Assembly (NCBI GenBank): GCA_029432815.1 | Contig: JAROBA010000005.1 | Location: 96,942 to 160,941 of the forward strand | Length of the DNA stretch: 64,000 nt | Origin: Pontiellaceae bacterium B1224 | Lineage (GTDB): Bacteria; Verrucomicrobiota; Kiritimatiellia; Kiritimatiellales; Pontiellaceae | Direction: 5' to 3' | In this document: positions 8,892-17,709 of the stretch, piece by piece | How the letters are laid out: each line of letters starts with the position of its first letter | Numbering within the stretch: position 1 is the first letter of the stretch | The notes under the pieces: generated by a model | Database searches by the model: none | The model's input: the letters and a program-made list of their open reading frames with translations, nothing else | Told to the model about the DNA's origin: nothing | Program-made: the position numbers and the translations under genes

Positions 8892-8953
8892 ATTCATATC
8901 TCCTTTACGAAATCCTTTGACGATGCGAACACCGCATACCAATGAATAATTAC

Positions 8954-8983
8954 TTTTGATCCGCAACAGCGAAAATTAGGACA
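8954..8983 (-). promoter_or_regulatory. Bipartite promoter for the GH141-like gene
   Basis: On the minus strand TGTCCTAAT is followed by TCAAAA with the fixed 19-nt spacing, 92 bp before the chosen start. The downstream box is a weaker match than in other copies. Confidence 0.6.
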
Positions 8984-8991
8984 ATGCTTTA

Positions 8992-9361
8992 TCTTTTTTA
9001 TCCGGCTGGCAACAAACCCGAAAGCGGGAACTCCAGCCATAGAAGATCTAAAGACGAATCCTCATGCGGCGATCATCCACACAGATACCTATATACAGGT
9101 GAGCCGGATCGGTATCCCTTCGGGACAGATCTGTATTTTTTTTTATTCCAAAGACTGGAAGTCAGGAGAGAAAATGCGCTTGTAAACAAAACTGGGGGAT
9201 GCACTAAATTGCACTACATCAGGATGGGTCAACTGGAGAAACATACGAAGGCAGGCATCCAACTTGTTTACATGTGCAATGAGTCGATTCCCCGCAGACA
9301 GGCTGGAAGATGGTCCTACGTTGCTCAACAAAAGCTAAAGTGCCACCGAGTAGGCCCCCGC
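8992..9361. other. 370-bp gap without a recognisable gene
   Basis: It lies between the promoter of the GH141-like gene and the stop of the kinase gene. Short open frames exist on both strands (for example a plus-strand run containing GTPAIEDLKTNPHAAIIHTD), but none has a clear start, ribosome binding site or family. It may be decayed coding DNA. It contains one near-perfect palindrome copy and no obvious terminator for the kinase gene. Confidence 0.4.
9146..9160. repeat. Dispersed palindrome, one mismatch
   Basis: TTCCAAAGACTGGAA, within the gap downstream of the kinase gene. Confidence 0.6.
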
Positions 9362-11428
9362 TTAATCCGTTAGAAGCTCAAACTTTTCATTCGATTTTAT
9401 GGTGGAGCGTAATTCCTGCTCATCAAGTTGCCCGGCCCGAATATAGACCTTACGCAGCATCGGAAGATCCAGTGGACTATTCATAAAAACATCTTCACAT
9501 TCACGAAGGTCGAGTGTTTCAATCTGCAGATTATGAAGGTCCCCAAGATAAAACCGCCCTTTTAAAACGGGCTTGAAGGTACGAAACGAAAGAAACCGTA
9601 ACAAACATTCCTGCGAGCCCCATTGATCCCAGATTAACAGCCGGATTTTTTCTTCGGAATGCAGGGCCAGTATTGAGTCTTCAACACGGTACTGCAACTT
9701 AAGCGGAGCTCTCGGCTCGGTCACATACTCAAGAAGCGACTCTACGACCGAAACATAGCCATCCCAGTCGGATCGAGCTGCGTGATCATAGGCGACAATC
9801 CGCTCCATCAAGGCTGGATGTGTTGAATTAATCGTTCGGGCCTGCAGAAGAAAATCGGTCAATTGCGGGATTGAGGGACGCTGATTTTCTGAAAAATTAA
9901 AGGAGGAAAATGCATCGACCAGTAAGAGATAATCCGCCACATCACTCGTAGGCTCAACCGGATTTTCAAGTGCGCTCGTAAAGTTCAGCACAATGCAATT
10001 CAGCGAGAAACGCTGGAGCCTGGCACTGGCGCAATCAGGATCCAATGCCAAGGCCAAAGCCGTCAACTTTCGTGCTTCCCGAACAGTTTCAACCGGCCGA
10101 ATAAAAATGCCAAGCCTTTTGAGATCACTGGCCGACGTCGCCAATTTCCGAGCCTGCAGGATTCGTTCCTCAGCAGAACGATCCAGCTCTTCCTGATATA
10201 AGATCGTAACGGACTCCGCCTTCGATTCAAATCGGGCCGCCCGTTTTTGTTCCAGAGCCGCTCTCTCCTGTTCCAGAGCCGCCCGTTCTCGTGCCTGAGC
10301 CGTTTCACGCTGGTGCCGTTTTAAATTCTGAATAAATAATACGCTAACGACAGAAAGAGACACAATCGCAGCAAATGTGATGGCCGCCGGAATCCGATTT
10401 CGGGCAAGGAACAGGCGTGCTTCCCGAAAAAATCCCGGCTCTTCAGCAAACGTCGAATAGCCCCCTAGAAAATTAGCAATTTCATTTCGAAGCTCTTCAG
10501 CCGATTCATACCGTTCATCAGGTAATCGTGCCAGCGCCTTCATGGCAACCGCTTCCAACGCCTCAGGAATATGCTGTTCCGGATACTGCCGACGAGGTGG
10601 CTTCACCATTCCTTTACGCGTTGCTTCAAGAATCTCATCCGGTGACCCAAGAAAAGGCGGCTGCCCGGTCAAAATCAGATGGAGCATACATCCCAACGCA
10701 AAAACATCGGTACGGCGATCTTTCCCGGAGCCGGGAACCACCTGCTCAGGAGCCATAAAACCAAGGCTCCCCTTAATCTCTCCCACCAACGTCATATTAT
10801 CGATCGGTCTCAATGCACGCGGCACGTCATCCTCGCCATCCTCCATTTCACCAATTTGCTTGGCCAACCCCCAGTCGCACACCAACACCTCTCCAAACTC
10901 ATCGGACTGGATATTTTCCGGTTTTAAGTCAAGATGAATGATTCCTTTCGAGTGGGCGTAGGCAACGGCATCGCAGACCTTTAGAAACACATGCAACAGA
11001 TCACCTCGATCGTTCAGCAGCCGATCGGAGACTTGATCCGCCAGCGTGATATTTCCCTTCAGATCCATTGTAAAAAAAGGCCGGCCGTCCTCATCAATCC
11101 CGGCATCATGAATCGTAATAATATTCGGATGGTTTAACGAAGCGGTCAGCCAGGCCTCATGCACAAAAAGATCATAAAACTCCGGACCCCGATCTACCCG
11201 CAGCCGCGCCATAGCCACCCAGCGTCGGGTATGCGCATTGAAGGTTTTGTAGACCTCCTTCACCGCCCCCTTTCCCAGCAGCACACTGTCTTGAAAGCGG
11301 ACCGTGGATTCTCTCAACTCGGTATACGACGGACAAAGCGACCGCAATCCTTCCTCATCCAGCAGTGTCGCCGACGCATAAATAGATTGAAGCCGACGCT
11401 GCGGCTTATAGGGTTCAAACGGTTTCAC
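9362..11428 (-). CDS. Membrane-anchored atypical Ser/Thr protein kinase, first pair
   Basis: A 688-residue PknB-type kinase starting with GTG at 11428; its GTGA overlaps the TGA stop of the sigma gene, so the two are translationally coupled. Visible motifs: P-loop GKGAVKEVY (52-60), alpha-C glutamate E91, HLDLKPEN (165-172), DWG (185-187) and APE (226-228). The beta-3 lysine of VAxK is missing: the text is VAMA (71-74), then R75. The HRD arginine is leucine. A membrane helix at about 347-367 is followed by a charged E/R/A-rich coiled coil (about 370-430) and a 260-residue C-terminal region of unknown fold, probably outside the cytoplasm. The kinase may be unusual or catalytically dead; the residues are seen, the activity is not known. 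Paired kinase and ECF sigma genes are known from Planctomycetes and Verrucomicrobia. The kinase probably controls the sigma factor (inference). Confidence 0.9.
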   Translation of the reverse strand: MKPFEPYKPQRRLQSIYASATLLDEEGLRSLCPSYTELRESTVRFQDSVLLGKGAVKEVYKTFNAHTRRWVAMARLRVDRGPEFYDLFVHEAWLTASLNHPNIITIHDAGIDEDGRPFFTMDLKGNITLADQVSDRLLNDRGDLLHVFLKVCDAVAYAHSKGIIHLDLKPENIQSDEFGEVLVCDWGLAKQIGEMEDGEDDVPRALRPIDNMTLVGEIKGSLGFMAPEQVVPGSGKDRRTDVFALGCMLHLILTGQPPFLGSPDEILEATRKGMVKPPRRQYPEQHIPEALEAVAMKALARLPDERYESAEELRNEIANFLGGYSTFAEEPGFFREARLFLARNRIPAAITFAAIVSLSVVSVLFIQNLKRHQRETAQARERAALEQERAALEQKRAARFESKAESVTILYQEELDRSAEERILQARKLATSASDLKRLGIFIRPVETVREARKLTALALALDPDCASARLQRFSLNCIVLNFTSALENPVEPTSDVADYLLLVDAFSSFNFSENQRPSIPQLTDFLLQARTINSTHPALMERIVAYDHAARSDWDGYVSVVESLLEYVTEPRAPLKLQYRVEDSILALHSEEKIRLLIWDQWGSQECLLRFLSFRTFKPVLKGRFYLGDLHNLQIETLDLRECEDVFMNSPLDLPMLRKVYIRAGQLDEQELRSTIKSNEKFELLTD

Positions 11429-12024
11429 TCAGGGGGCTCCAGCTCTGCAACCAGTGCTCGAACTTCAAGAAATAGACGCTTCTTTACGCGCTTACGGAGC
11501 GTGTAGACCGATGCCACACTCAATCCCGTTTTATCCGCAACCTCAGCGGCGGAAAGGCCATCCATTCCCATCTCAAACACAGTCACCGCCTGTCCCTTAA
11601 AAACATCTCGCACACGCTCCAAGGCAACCTCGACAACGTATTCTTCCCATTCGGCCTCGATCCATTGATCAATCTCTGAAGGAAGATCCTCTCTACCAAT
11701 TTCAAACTCTTCTCCAAAAGCATGAATACGCTTCAAGTGCCGATTCTTTGTGCGAAAATAGGTCAACGCAGCGTTGCGAATCACCATACTCAACCAAGTG
11801 CGAAATCGGGCTTTTGACCGATCGTACCGTTCCAGGTCCCGAGTGAGCAAAATGAGTACCTGCTGAGAGATATCTTCGATATCTGCCGCATCGACCCCCA
11901 TTTGATTTAGAATATAATAAATGAACCGGCGGTAATGATTTGAAAACTCCACCCACGCCTGTTCGTCATGAAGATCACAGGCGCGCTGAAGCAAAGTATA
12001 GCTGGTTTGTTTCTCCTCAAACAT
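11425..12024 (-). CDS. ECF-type RNA polymerase sigma factor, first pair
   Basis: A 199-residue two-domain sigma-70 family protein. Region 2 spans about residues 20-95 (FSNHYRRFIYYILNQMG, DIEDISQQVLILL, RFRTWLSMVIRNAALTYFR). Region 4 is a helix-turn-helix at about 150-185 (GLSAAEVADKTGLSVASVYTLRKRVKKRL). There is no region 1 or 3, as expected for ECF factors. The gene overlaps the kinase gene by 4 bp. A copy of the bipartite promoter (TCTCCTAAT...TCATGA, fixed spacing) lies 128 bp upstream, suggesting autoregulation. That this factor reads the eight bipartite promoters is inference. The close paralogue at 37870-38481 lacks such an upstream site. Upstream gap of 298 bp: nothing but the promoter was seen in it. 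Confidence 0.92.
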   Translation of the reverse strand: MFEEKQTSYTLLQRACDLHDEQAWVEFSNHYRRFIYYILNQMGVDAADIEDISQQVLILLTRDLERYDRSKARFRTWLSMVIRNAALTYFRTKNRHLKRIHAFGEEFEIGREDLPSEIDQWIEAEWEEYVVEVALERVRDVFKGQAVTVFEMGMDGLSAAEVADKTGLSVASVYTLRKRVKKRLFLEVRALVAELEPPE

Positions 12025-12122
12025 AATTAATCAGGTTCTTTCCTTAAAATCGCAGGTGCACTAATGATTCCAGGCTTGCACGCGCCCCGAGAGCCCAGCC
12101 AAACAAGTACGCCTTCATCTGT

Positions 12123-12152
12123 TCATGACCAGCACAATTTCTAATTAGGAGA
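12123..12152 (-). promoter_or_regulatory. Bipartite promoter for the sigma/kinase operon
   Basis: On the minus strand TCTCCTAAT is followed by TCATGA with the same 19-nt spacing as the other copies; the second base deviates (C for G). It lies 128 bp before the sigma gene. If real, it makes the operon self-activating. Confidence 0.6.
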
Positions 12153-12322
12153 CACCAATCCCCTAATTCGATGGATGATTGTTTGACGTATAAAAACAGC
12201 TTAGCGAAAAACTTCCCAGATGATTGATGTGATAACTTCATACGCACCGACACCATGTCGCGTTCACATAACAGCCCTCCTTGCTCAGACACGAAGGGCT
12301 CTGAGGTTACTAAGGACTTTTT

Positions 12323-14118
12323 TTATTCGACGATTACCCTATAAAACTCCGTATGCTCGTTTTGCGGGGGTAGAACAACCGTCGTGGTCGGTGGTGTTCC
12401 CACCGCATTAGTGACCGTTTCCCAACTACTGCCTATCATGAGATTTAGCTTGCTCTGAACAGTGTAGATGAAATCTCCATTCGCATTCCATGTCAGCGAG
12501 TTGTCATCATTGATAAGGGCGATGACCGGCACATCGGGTACTGTCGCTTTTGTCGGATATCCGTGAATATCGATTTCACGTCCCATAACGCGCCCCCCCG
12601 GATTTGCGTCTTCAGAGAAATTAAAGGTGACCGATTTTACGCCGGTTGCCATTACATTATGACTGGCCTCAAAAATAGAGACCCTTGTCCAATAAAAGGT
12701 CGGATTATTGGGAGCCCAGTTCGTTGCCTCAGCCAGAATGGCTTTCGAATCATCCACATAGGTCACCTCCACTTCGTAACCCTGATTGGAGCGCCCTTTA
12801 CTACCGGTTGTCCACCCGGCAATGCTGACGATATTGGTGATGTCATAACCCAGCGTATTGACCGACACGTCAAAATCGACCGTAACGCTGGCTCCTGAAT
12901 CCCACATCACGAAAGCAGTTTCATCGTTATTCGTGATGATCGTCCCCATAATGAGTCCGTCAAAAAGCTTTGCATGCTGGGTATCGGTGGTTGTTCTGGA
13001 ATCATTCCCCTTTGTGCCCGAGCTGCTGAGATAATAGATCTGAGCTAAATCGTTTGTACTGAAAGCAGGAAACTCCTCAAAATCCGACGACTCGACCGTA
13101 TAATCAAGTTCGGCTGCGGGCGGTATCTTGGCCTCAATTTCAAACTGAGCCGAATCCATATTTCCGCTATCATCGGTCACAGTCAGCGTTACGGTGTAGA
13201 TATTCGTCTCCGTATAGGAATGGGCAACACTGATACCCTCTCCCGTGGTTCCATCACCGAAATCCCAATAATAATTAGTAATGCTTCCGGAGGAGACACT
13301 GCTTGATCCATCGAAAACAACCTCGAGCGGGATGCTTCCGAATTCCGGCGTTGCACTGGCATAAGCAATCGCATAATCTGGCTCAACCGCGTTGTAGAGA
13401 TTTGCGATTTCGGCCGCCGACAGTTCGTTGTCATACACCCGGAAGTCATCCATTAATCCCTTGTAAAAAGCGCTCGATCCACCATCGCTACCAATAATGA
13501 AGTCCGTGATACCCCCCATGGAACCATTAAACGGCCCTGTAGCTGAACTATCATGCCAAAGGGCCCCGTTCAGATAAATGGCCATATAGCCGCTAGCAGC
13601 ATTCTTAGTAAAAGTCCAATAATTCCACGGCCCCCTTAAAACGGAGGCATCAGCGCTTCCAACATATTTTGAAATGCGATCGCGAACTCCAGTAGTACCC
13701 TCGCTGTAAGCCGCATCAAAATAGACCGTCGTGCCGTTGGGCAAATGAACATTGAGCATCCGAGTACTACCCGCATACCCTGAAAATCCATTCATATTCT
13801 GGGGGTTTGACAAATCGCCCGCACACCAGAATGAAATCGTTAGTTCGTCTGAAACTGTCGATAAAACATCCCCGAATCCCGAAACCTGGCAATCCGTTCC
13901 ATTCATATCAAGTGCGCCTCCGCCATCGACCCCGCTCGTCCAAACCGGATTAACCGCCGTGCCATTGTATCCATTTCCAGATGAGTCGAATGCCGTGGTT
14001 CCACTGGTTTCATCAAATGTCCAATGCCCCACCAAAGCGGCCTGCGTTGCAGCACCTATCAGTAACCCTGCCACCAGCACACTATTCCGACTCATGACTT
14101 TATTTATTGTTTTCATTT
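12323..14118 (-). CDS. Secreted LamG/PKD protein with discoidin-like domain
   Basis: About 597 residues from the ATG at 14118, which has AAGGA at proper spacing; in-frame ATGs at 14124, 14136 and 14155 are alternatives. A signal peptide (SVLVAGLLIGAATQA) is followed by a LamG/concanavalin-like domain (VGHWTFDETSGTTAFDSSGNGYNG to DDFRVYDNELSAAEIANLYN, about 25-245). A PKD domain follows (YYWDFGDGTTG..., about 255-335). The third domain (about 350-530; DLAQIYYLSSSGTKGN, QGYEVEVTYVDDS, FYWTRVSIFEAS, VMGREIDIHG) has a clear relative near the C-terminus of the 51256-55092 protein and resembles discoidin-type carbohydrate-binding folds. The last 60 residues are a short module ending FYRVIVE. No catalytic residues seen; glycan binding is the probable role. 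No bipartite promoter found. Confidence 0.85.
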
Positions 14119-14268
14119 TCATTCCTTTTTTCATTTTTGTGACGTTTCTCCACACAAAAAAATGCTGCCGATTCTACGCCCCCCACATCGCATCAGTTTC
14201 ATACTTCACACTGATTCTCGACTAATAACTTTTCGACCCTGTAAAATCAGGAAAATCGCGACGACAAA

Positions 14269-15999
14269 CTATGGCTCAGACGGAGCATACAGCTCAAATT
14301 CCCAGATCGTCGGCCCGGCTGTCGCTTCCATAATCTGCAAACGGAATCTGGAGCCCGTAACCGTTGGGAACTCATCCTTCTGGCTATTTTCGGGGTTTCC
14401 TCCGACGAACACCGTTTCCCAGCCCCCGTTATTCACCTGAATTTCATACGAACGTATGCGGTCTTTATATTCCACAATTTTTGCGCCATTCACCGAAACC
14501 GGCGAGCCGAAGCCCACTTCGATCCAAGGCGTCGACTCACCGGTTGAAGCCCAGCGCGTTGACAAGCTGCCATCGAACGCTTTCTCCACCGAATAGCTGG
14601 AGCTATGCGTACTGCTTGCACTCACAGATTGATTCTGCGCAATATTTGGTTCCGTCGAAACTTCGGGAACAATGGGAATACTGTTACCCACCACCTCAAC
14701 CTCAGTAAGGCTCAGCGCATGTTCACCCGCCAGCTGGACCTTAACATATTGGCCGATTTTACCCCCCACCGGTACGGTTGTCGGACGTTCCGCCGGTGCG
14801 GCCTGATGGCTGGACCAGACCTCAGTCTGTTTTTCATCTAATACGTATATCGTATAATCACTGAGTTTCGCCGCACCACCGGCCCCGGTCTGGTTCCAGA
14901 TGTTGATCTCATTAAGGAAGTAATCTTCTCCGAGATCCACCTGCCACCAGGCATTCACCTCACGTTCAGTGCACGTTACAGATGCATCGGCTCTCTTGCT
15001 GCTGGTCTGACCATCAATCGCTCTTCCAGGCTCTGCGCCATAGGCTGTACTGGACTGTGTGGCCGTTTTATTCAACGCAAGATTATAAGGAACAGGAGCC
15101 ACGCCGTCTTTCGTTTGAACCACTTTTTTAATGGTTCCATCCTCATTATAATATAAGTAATCAATACATACCGAACGTCTGTGACTGCGGCCACTAAGCG
15201 CTGTGTTATGATAGAAAATATACCATCGCCCCTTGTACTTGACGATCGAGTGATGATTGGTCGCGCCCCCTGTAACCTCAGCATCCATCAGAATGCCTTG
15301 GTAGATAAACGGCCCCATCGGAGAATCGCTGGTGCAATAGGCGATCGGTTTTTGTACACCGGTTGCATAGGATAAATAATAGATTCCATTTCGTTTGTGC
15401 ATCCATGGCGCTTCATAAAAATTTTGAATCTCTAAGTGCGTCACGCCTCCATGCGTCTTCATATCATCATTCAGTTCCACAATTCTTAACTCACCATAAT
15501 GACCGCCCCAATAGAGATAGGCCTGCCCGTCATCGTCAATAAAACAGGCCGGATCGATCTCGTCTGTTCCCTCGATATACGATCCCGAGTCTGTAAAAGG
15601 ACCGGAAGGCGAACGGCTCGTTGCAACGCCAATTCGATTCTTATTATTCTTATCCCGCGCCGGGTAATAATAATAGTAGGTGCCGTCTTTATAGGCACAG
15701 TCCGGAGCCCATAAATGTCCGCGTTTGGCCCAGTTGATATCATCCGTATGCATGATCTGCCCATGATCCGTCCACGTCACCAGATCCTCCGAAGAAAATA
15801 CATGATGTCCATTCATCGAACCATAGCTCGTTGCATTATCCTGATCGTGCGAAGGATAAATCCACATCTTGCCGTCTTCCCAGACATGTGCTGATGGGTC
15901 TGCTGTAAATAGGTGGGTGATAATAGGGTTCGCCCCAAACGACAGGTACCCCATCGATGAGGACAACATCACCGCTGCAACCATTTTTAACTTCTTCAT
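14269..15999 (-). CDS. Secreted GH43-family glycosidase with two F5/8-type domains
   Basis: A 576-residue exported enzyme. After the signal peptide (AAVMLSSSMGYLSFG) a five-bladed beta-propeller of GH43 type spans about 22-310. Candidate catalytic residues are D34 (FTADPSAHVW), D149 (DEIDPACF) and E196 (NFYEAPWMHK), matching the GH43 base, pKa modulator and acid. Two F5/8 C (discoidin, CBM32-like) domains follow at about 315-440 and 455-575. The substrate is not fixed by sequence; arabino-, xylo- or galactosides are usual for the family. The enzyme next door (16068-17678) is a tandem duplicate with the same leader and catalytic motifs. RBS GGAG. The spacing and the single orientation suggest one operon running from 19.7 kb or 18.9 kb downwards. 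Confidence 0.9.
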   Translation of the reverse strand: MKKLKMVAAVMLSSSMGYLSFGANPIITHLFTADPSAHVWEDGKMWIYPSHDQDNATSYGSMNGHHVFSSEDLVTWTDHGQIMHTDDINWAKRGHLWAPDCAYKDGTYYYYYPARDKNNKNRIGVATSRSPSGPFTDSGSYIEGTDEIDPACFIDDDGQAYLYWGGHYGELRIVELNDDMKTHGGVTHLEIQNFYEAPWMHKRNGIYYLSYATGVQKPIAYCTSDSPMGPFIYQGILMDAEVTGGATNHHSIVKYKGRWYIFYHNTALSGRSHRRSVCIDYLYYNEDGTIKKVVQTKDGVAPVPYNLALNKTATQSSTAYGAEPGRAIDGQTSSKRADASVTCTEREVNAWWQVDLGEDYFLNEINIWNQTGAGGAAKLSDYTIYVLDEKQTEVWSSHQAAPAERPTTVPVGGKIGQYVKVQLAGEHALSLTEVEVVGNSIPIVPEVSTEPNIAQNQSVSASSTHSSSYSVEKAFDGSLSTRWASTGESTPWIEVGFGSPVSVNGAKIVEYKDRIRSYEIQVNNGGWETVFVGGNPENSQKDEFPTVTGSRFRLQIMEATAGPTIWEFELYAPSEP

Positions 16000-16067
16000 A
16001 TTAACTCCATTTAAACTTCTACTTGCCCAGCCTGCGCGGGGGACATAGTGGAAAAACAGTATGAAAC

Positions 16068-17678
16068 CTAGGGAGTCGGCTCAGCATACAACTCCAGTTC
16101 CTTGATGGTCGGCCCGTCAGTCGCTTCCGTAACCTGCAAACGGAACTTGGAGCCGGTAACAACGGGGAAAACAACCTTCTTATTTGAACTGGGGTTTCCA
16201 CCGGCAAAAGCCGTTTCCCAATCCCCATTAAACACCTGAATTTCATACGAACGAATACGGTCACGATATTCCACAATTTTCACGCCATGTACTGTAACGG
16301 CTGAGCCGAAGTCCATCTCGATCCACGGAGTCAATTCACCGGTTGAAGCCCAGCGCGTTGACTGGTCGCCATCGAATGCTTTATCCACCGAGTAACGGGA
16401 GCTATGCGTACTGCTTGCACGCGCGGATTGATTCAGCGCAATATTCAGGTCCGTATCAACTTCAGGAAGAACGGGAATACTGCTGCCCATCACCTCGACC
16501 TCAGCAAGGCTTAATGCATTTGTACCGGCCAACTGAATTTTAACTGTTCTTCCAACTGCACCACCCACAGATACGGTTGCGGGGCGTTCGGCCCCTGCGG
16601 CCTGATGACAGGACCAGACTTCAGCCTGGTGGCTATTCAATACTGAAATCGTATACGCACTGAGTCCGGCAGCACCGGTTTGGTTCAATATATTGATATC
16701 ATTGATAATATAGTCTGCACCCAGATCCATTTGCCACCCAGAGGCTGTGCTGGACTGTGTGGCAGATTTGTTCAACGCAAGATTGTACGGAACAGGAGCA
16801 ACGGACTCCTTCGTTTGCACCACCTTTTTGATGGTTCCATCCTCATTGTAATACAGGTAATCAACACACACGGAACGTCTGCAGCTAATATCACTAAGCG
16901 CTATGTTATGATAGAAGATGTACCAGCGCCCCTTGTACTTAACGATCGAGTGATGATTGGTGGCGCCCCCTGTAACCTCAGCATCCATTAGAACACCACG
17001 ATAGGTAAATGGGCCGGTCGGGGAAGGACTCGTGCAATAGGCGATCGGTTTTTTCACACCGGTTGCATAGGATAAATAATAAATTCCGTTTCTTTTATGC
17101 ATCCATGGCCCCTCATAAAAATTGGGCAGTTCTACATGCGTTACTCCGCTGTGACTCTTCATGTCATCATTCAATGTAACAAATCGTAAGTGATGACCGC
17201 CCCAATATAAATACGCCTGTCCGTCATCATCCACAAAGCAGGCCGGATCGATCTCATCGGTCTCCGCAATAAATGATCCCGAGTCTGTAAAAGGACCGGC
17301 AGGAGAGCTGCTGGTTGCAACGCCAATTCGATTCTTATTTTCCTTATCTCTCACGGGATAATAATAGTAGTAGGTTCCATCTTTATACGCACAATCCGGC
17401 GCCCACAAATGCCCGCTGCGGGCCCAGCTGATATCGTCCGTATGCATGATCTGCCCATGGTCCGTCCAGGTCACCAGATCCTCCGAAGAAAACACATGAT
17501 GCCCGTTCATCGAATTATAGCTCTTCGCATTATCCTGATCGTGCGAAGGATAAATCCACATCTTGCCGTCTTCCCACACATGGGCCGACGGATCCGCTGT
17601 AAACATATGCGTGATGATGGGATTCGCCCCGAAAGACGGCAATACCATCACTGCCAAAAACACCTTTAACCTCTTCAT
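16068..17678 (-). CDS. Secreted GH43-family glycosidase, tandem duplicate
   Basis: A 536-residue paralogue of the neighbouring GH43 enzyme, near-identical over long stretches of the catalytic part. It has a signal peptide (MKRLKVFLAVMVLPSFG), D29 (FTADPSAHVW), the DEIDPACF aspartate and the glutamate in NFYEGPWMHK. The C-terminal F5/8 domain is complete. The first F5/8 domain is shortened: about 35 residues present in the partner (between TQSSTA and WQVDLG) are absent here, so the text reads TQSSTASGWQMDLG. The deletion is in frame. The missing block includes part of the domain's first strands and may have inactivated that binding site. RBS GGAG. It follows the GH86-like gene after only 31 bp, supporting co-transcription. 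Confidence 0.9.
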   Translation of the reverse strand: MKRLKVFLAVMVLPSFGANPIITHMFTADPSAHVWEDGKMWIYPSHDQDNAKSYNSMNGHHVFSSEDLVTWTDHGQIMHTDDISWARSGHLWAPDCAYKDGTYYYYYPVRDKENKNRIGVATSSSPAGPFTDSGSFIAETDEIDPACFVDDDGQAYLYWGGHHLRFVTLNDDMKSHSGVTHVELPNFYEGPWMHKRNGIYYLSYATGVKKPIAYCTSPSPTGPFTYRGVLMDAEVTGGATNHHSIVKYKGRWYIFYHNIALSDISCRRSVCVDYLYYNEDGTIKKVVQTKESVAPVPYNLALNKSATQSSTASGWQMDLGADYIINDINILNQTGAAGLSAYTISVLNSHQAEVWSCHQAAGAERPATVSVGGAVGRTVKIQLAGTNALSLAEVEVMGSSIPVLPEVDTDLNIALNQSARASSTHSSRYSVDKAFDGDQSTRWASTGELTPWIEMDFGSAVTVHGVKIVEYRDRIRSYEIQVFNGDWETAFAGGNPSSNKKVVFPVVTGSKFRLQVTEATDGPTIKELELYAEPTP

Positions 17679-17709
17679 AACAACTCCATTCTATCATTGT
17701 ACATTACAT

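Noticed and set aside
8984..9373. 129-codon plus-strand frame in the gap after the kinase gene
   Set aside because: Its Arg/Ser/His-rich composition looks non-coding, and it runs into the 3' end of the kinase gene; no family recognised.
12044..12292. 82-codon minus-strand frame upstream of the sigma gene
   Set aside because: It contains the putative promoter, has no recognised domain, and lacks a convincing ribosome binding site.
14230..14268. CCTG-6-CAGG dyad after the first GH43 gene as a terminator
   Set aside because: The stem is only 4 bp and no T-tract follows.
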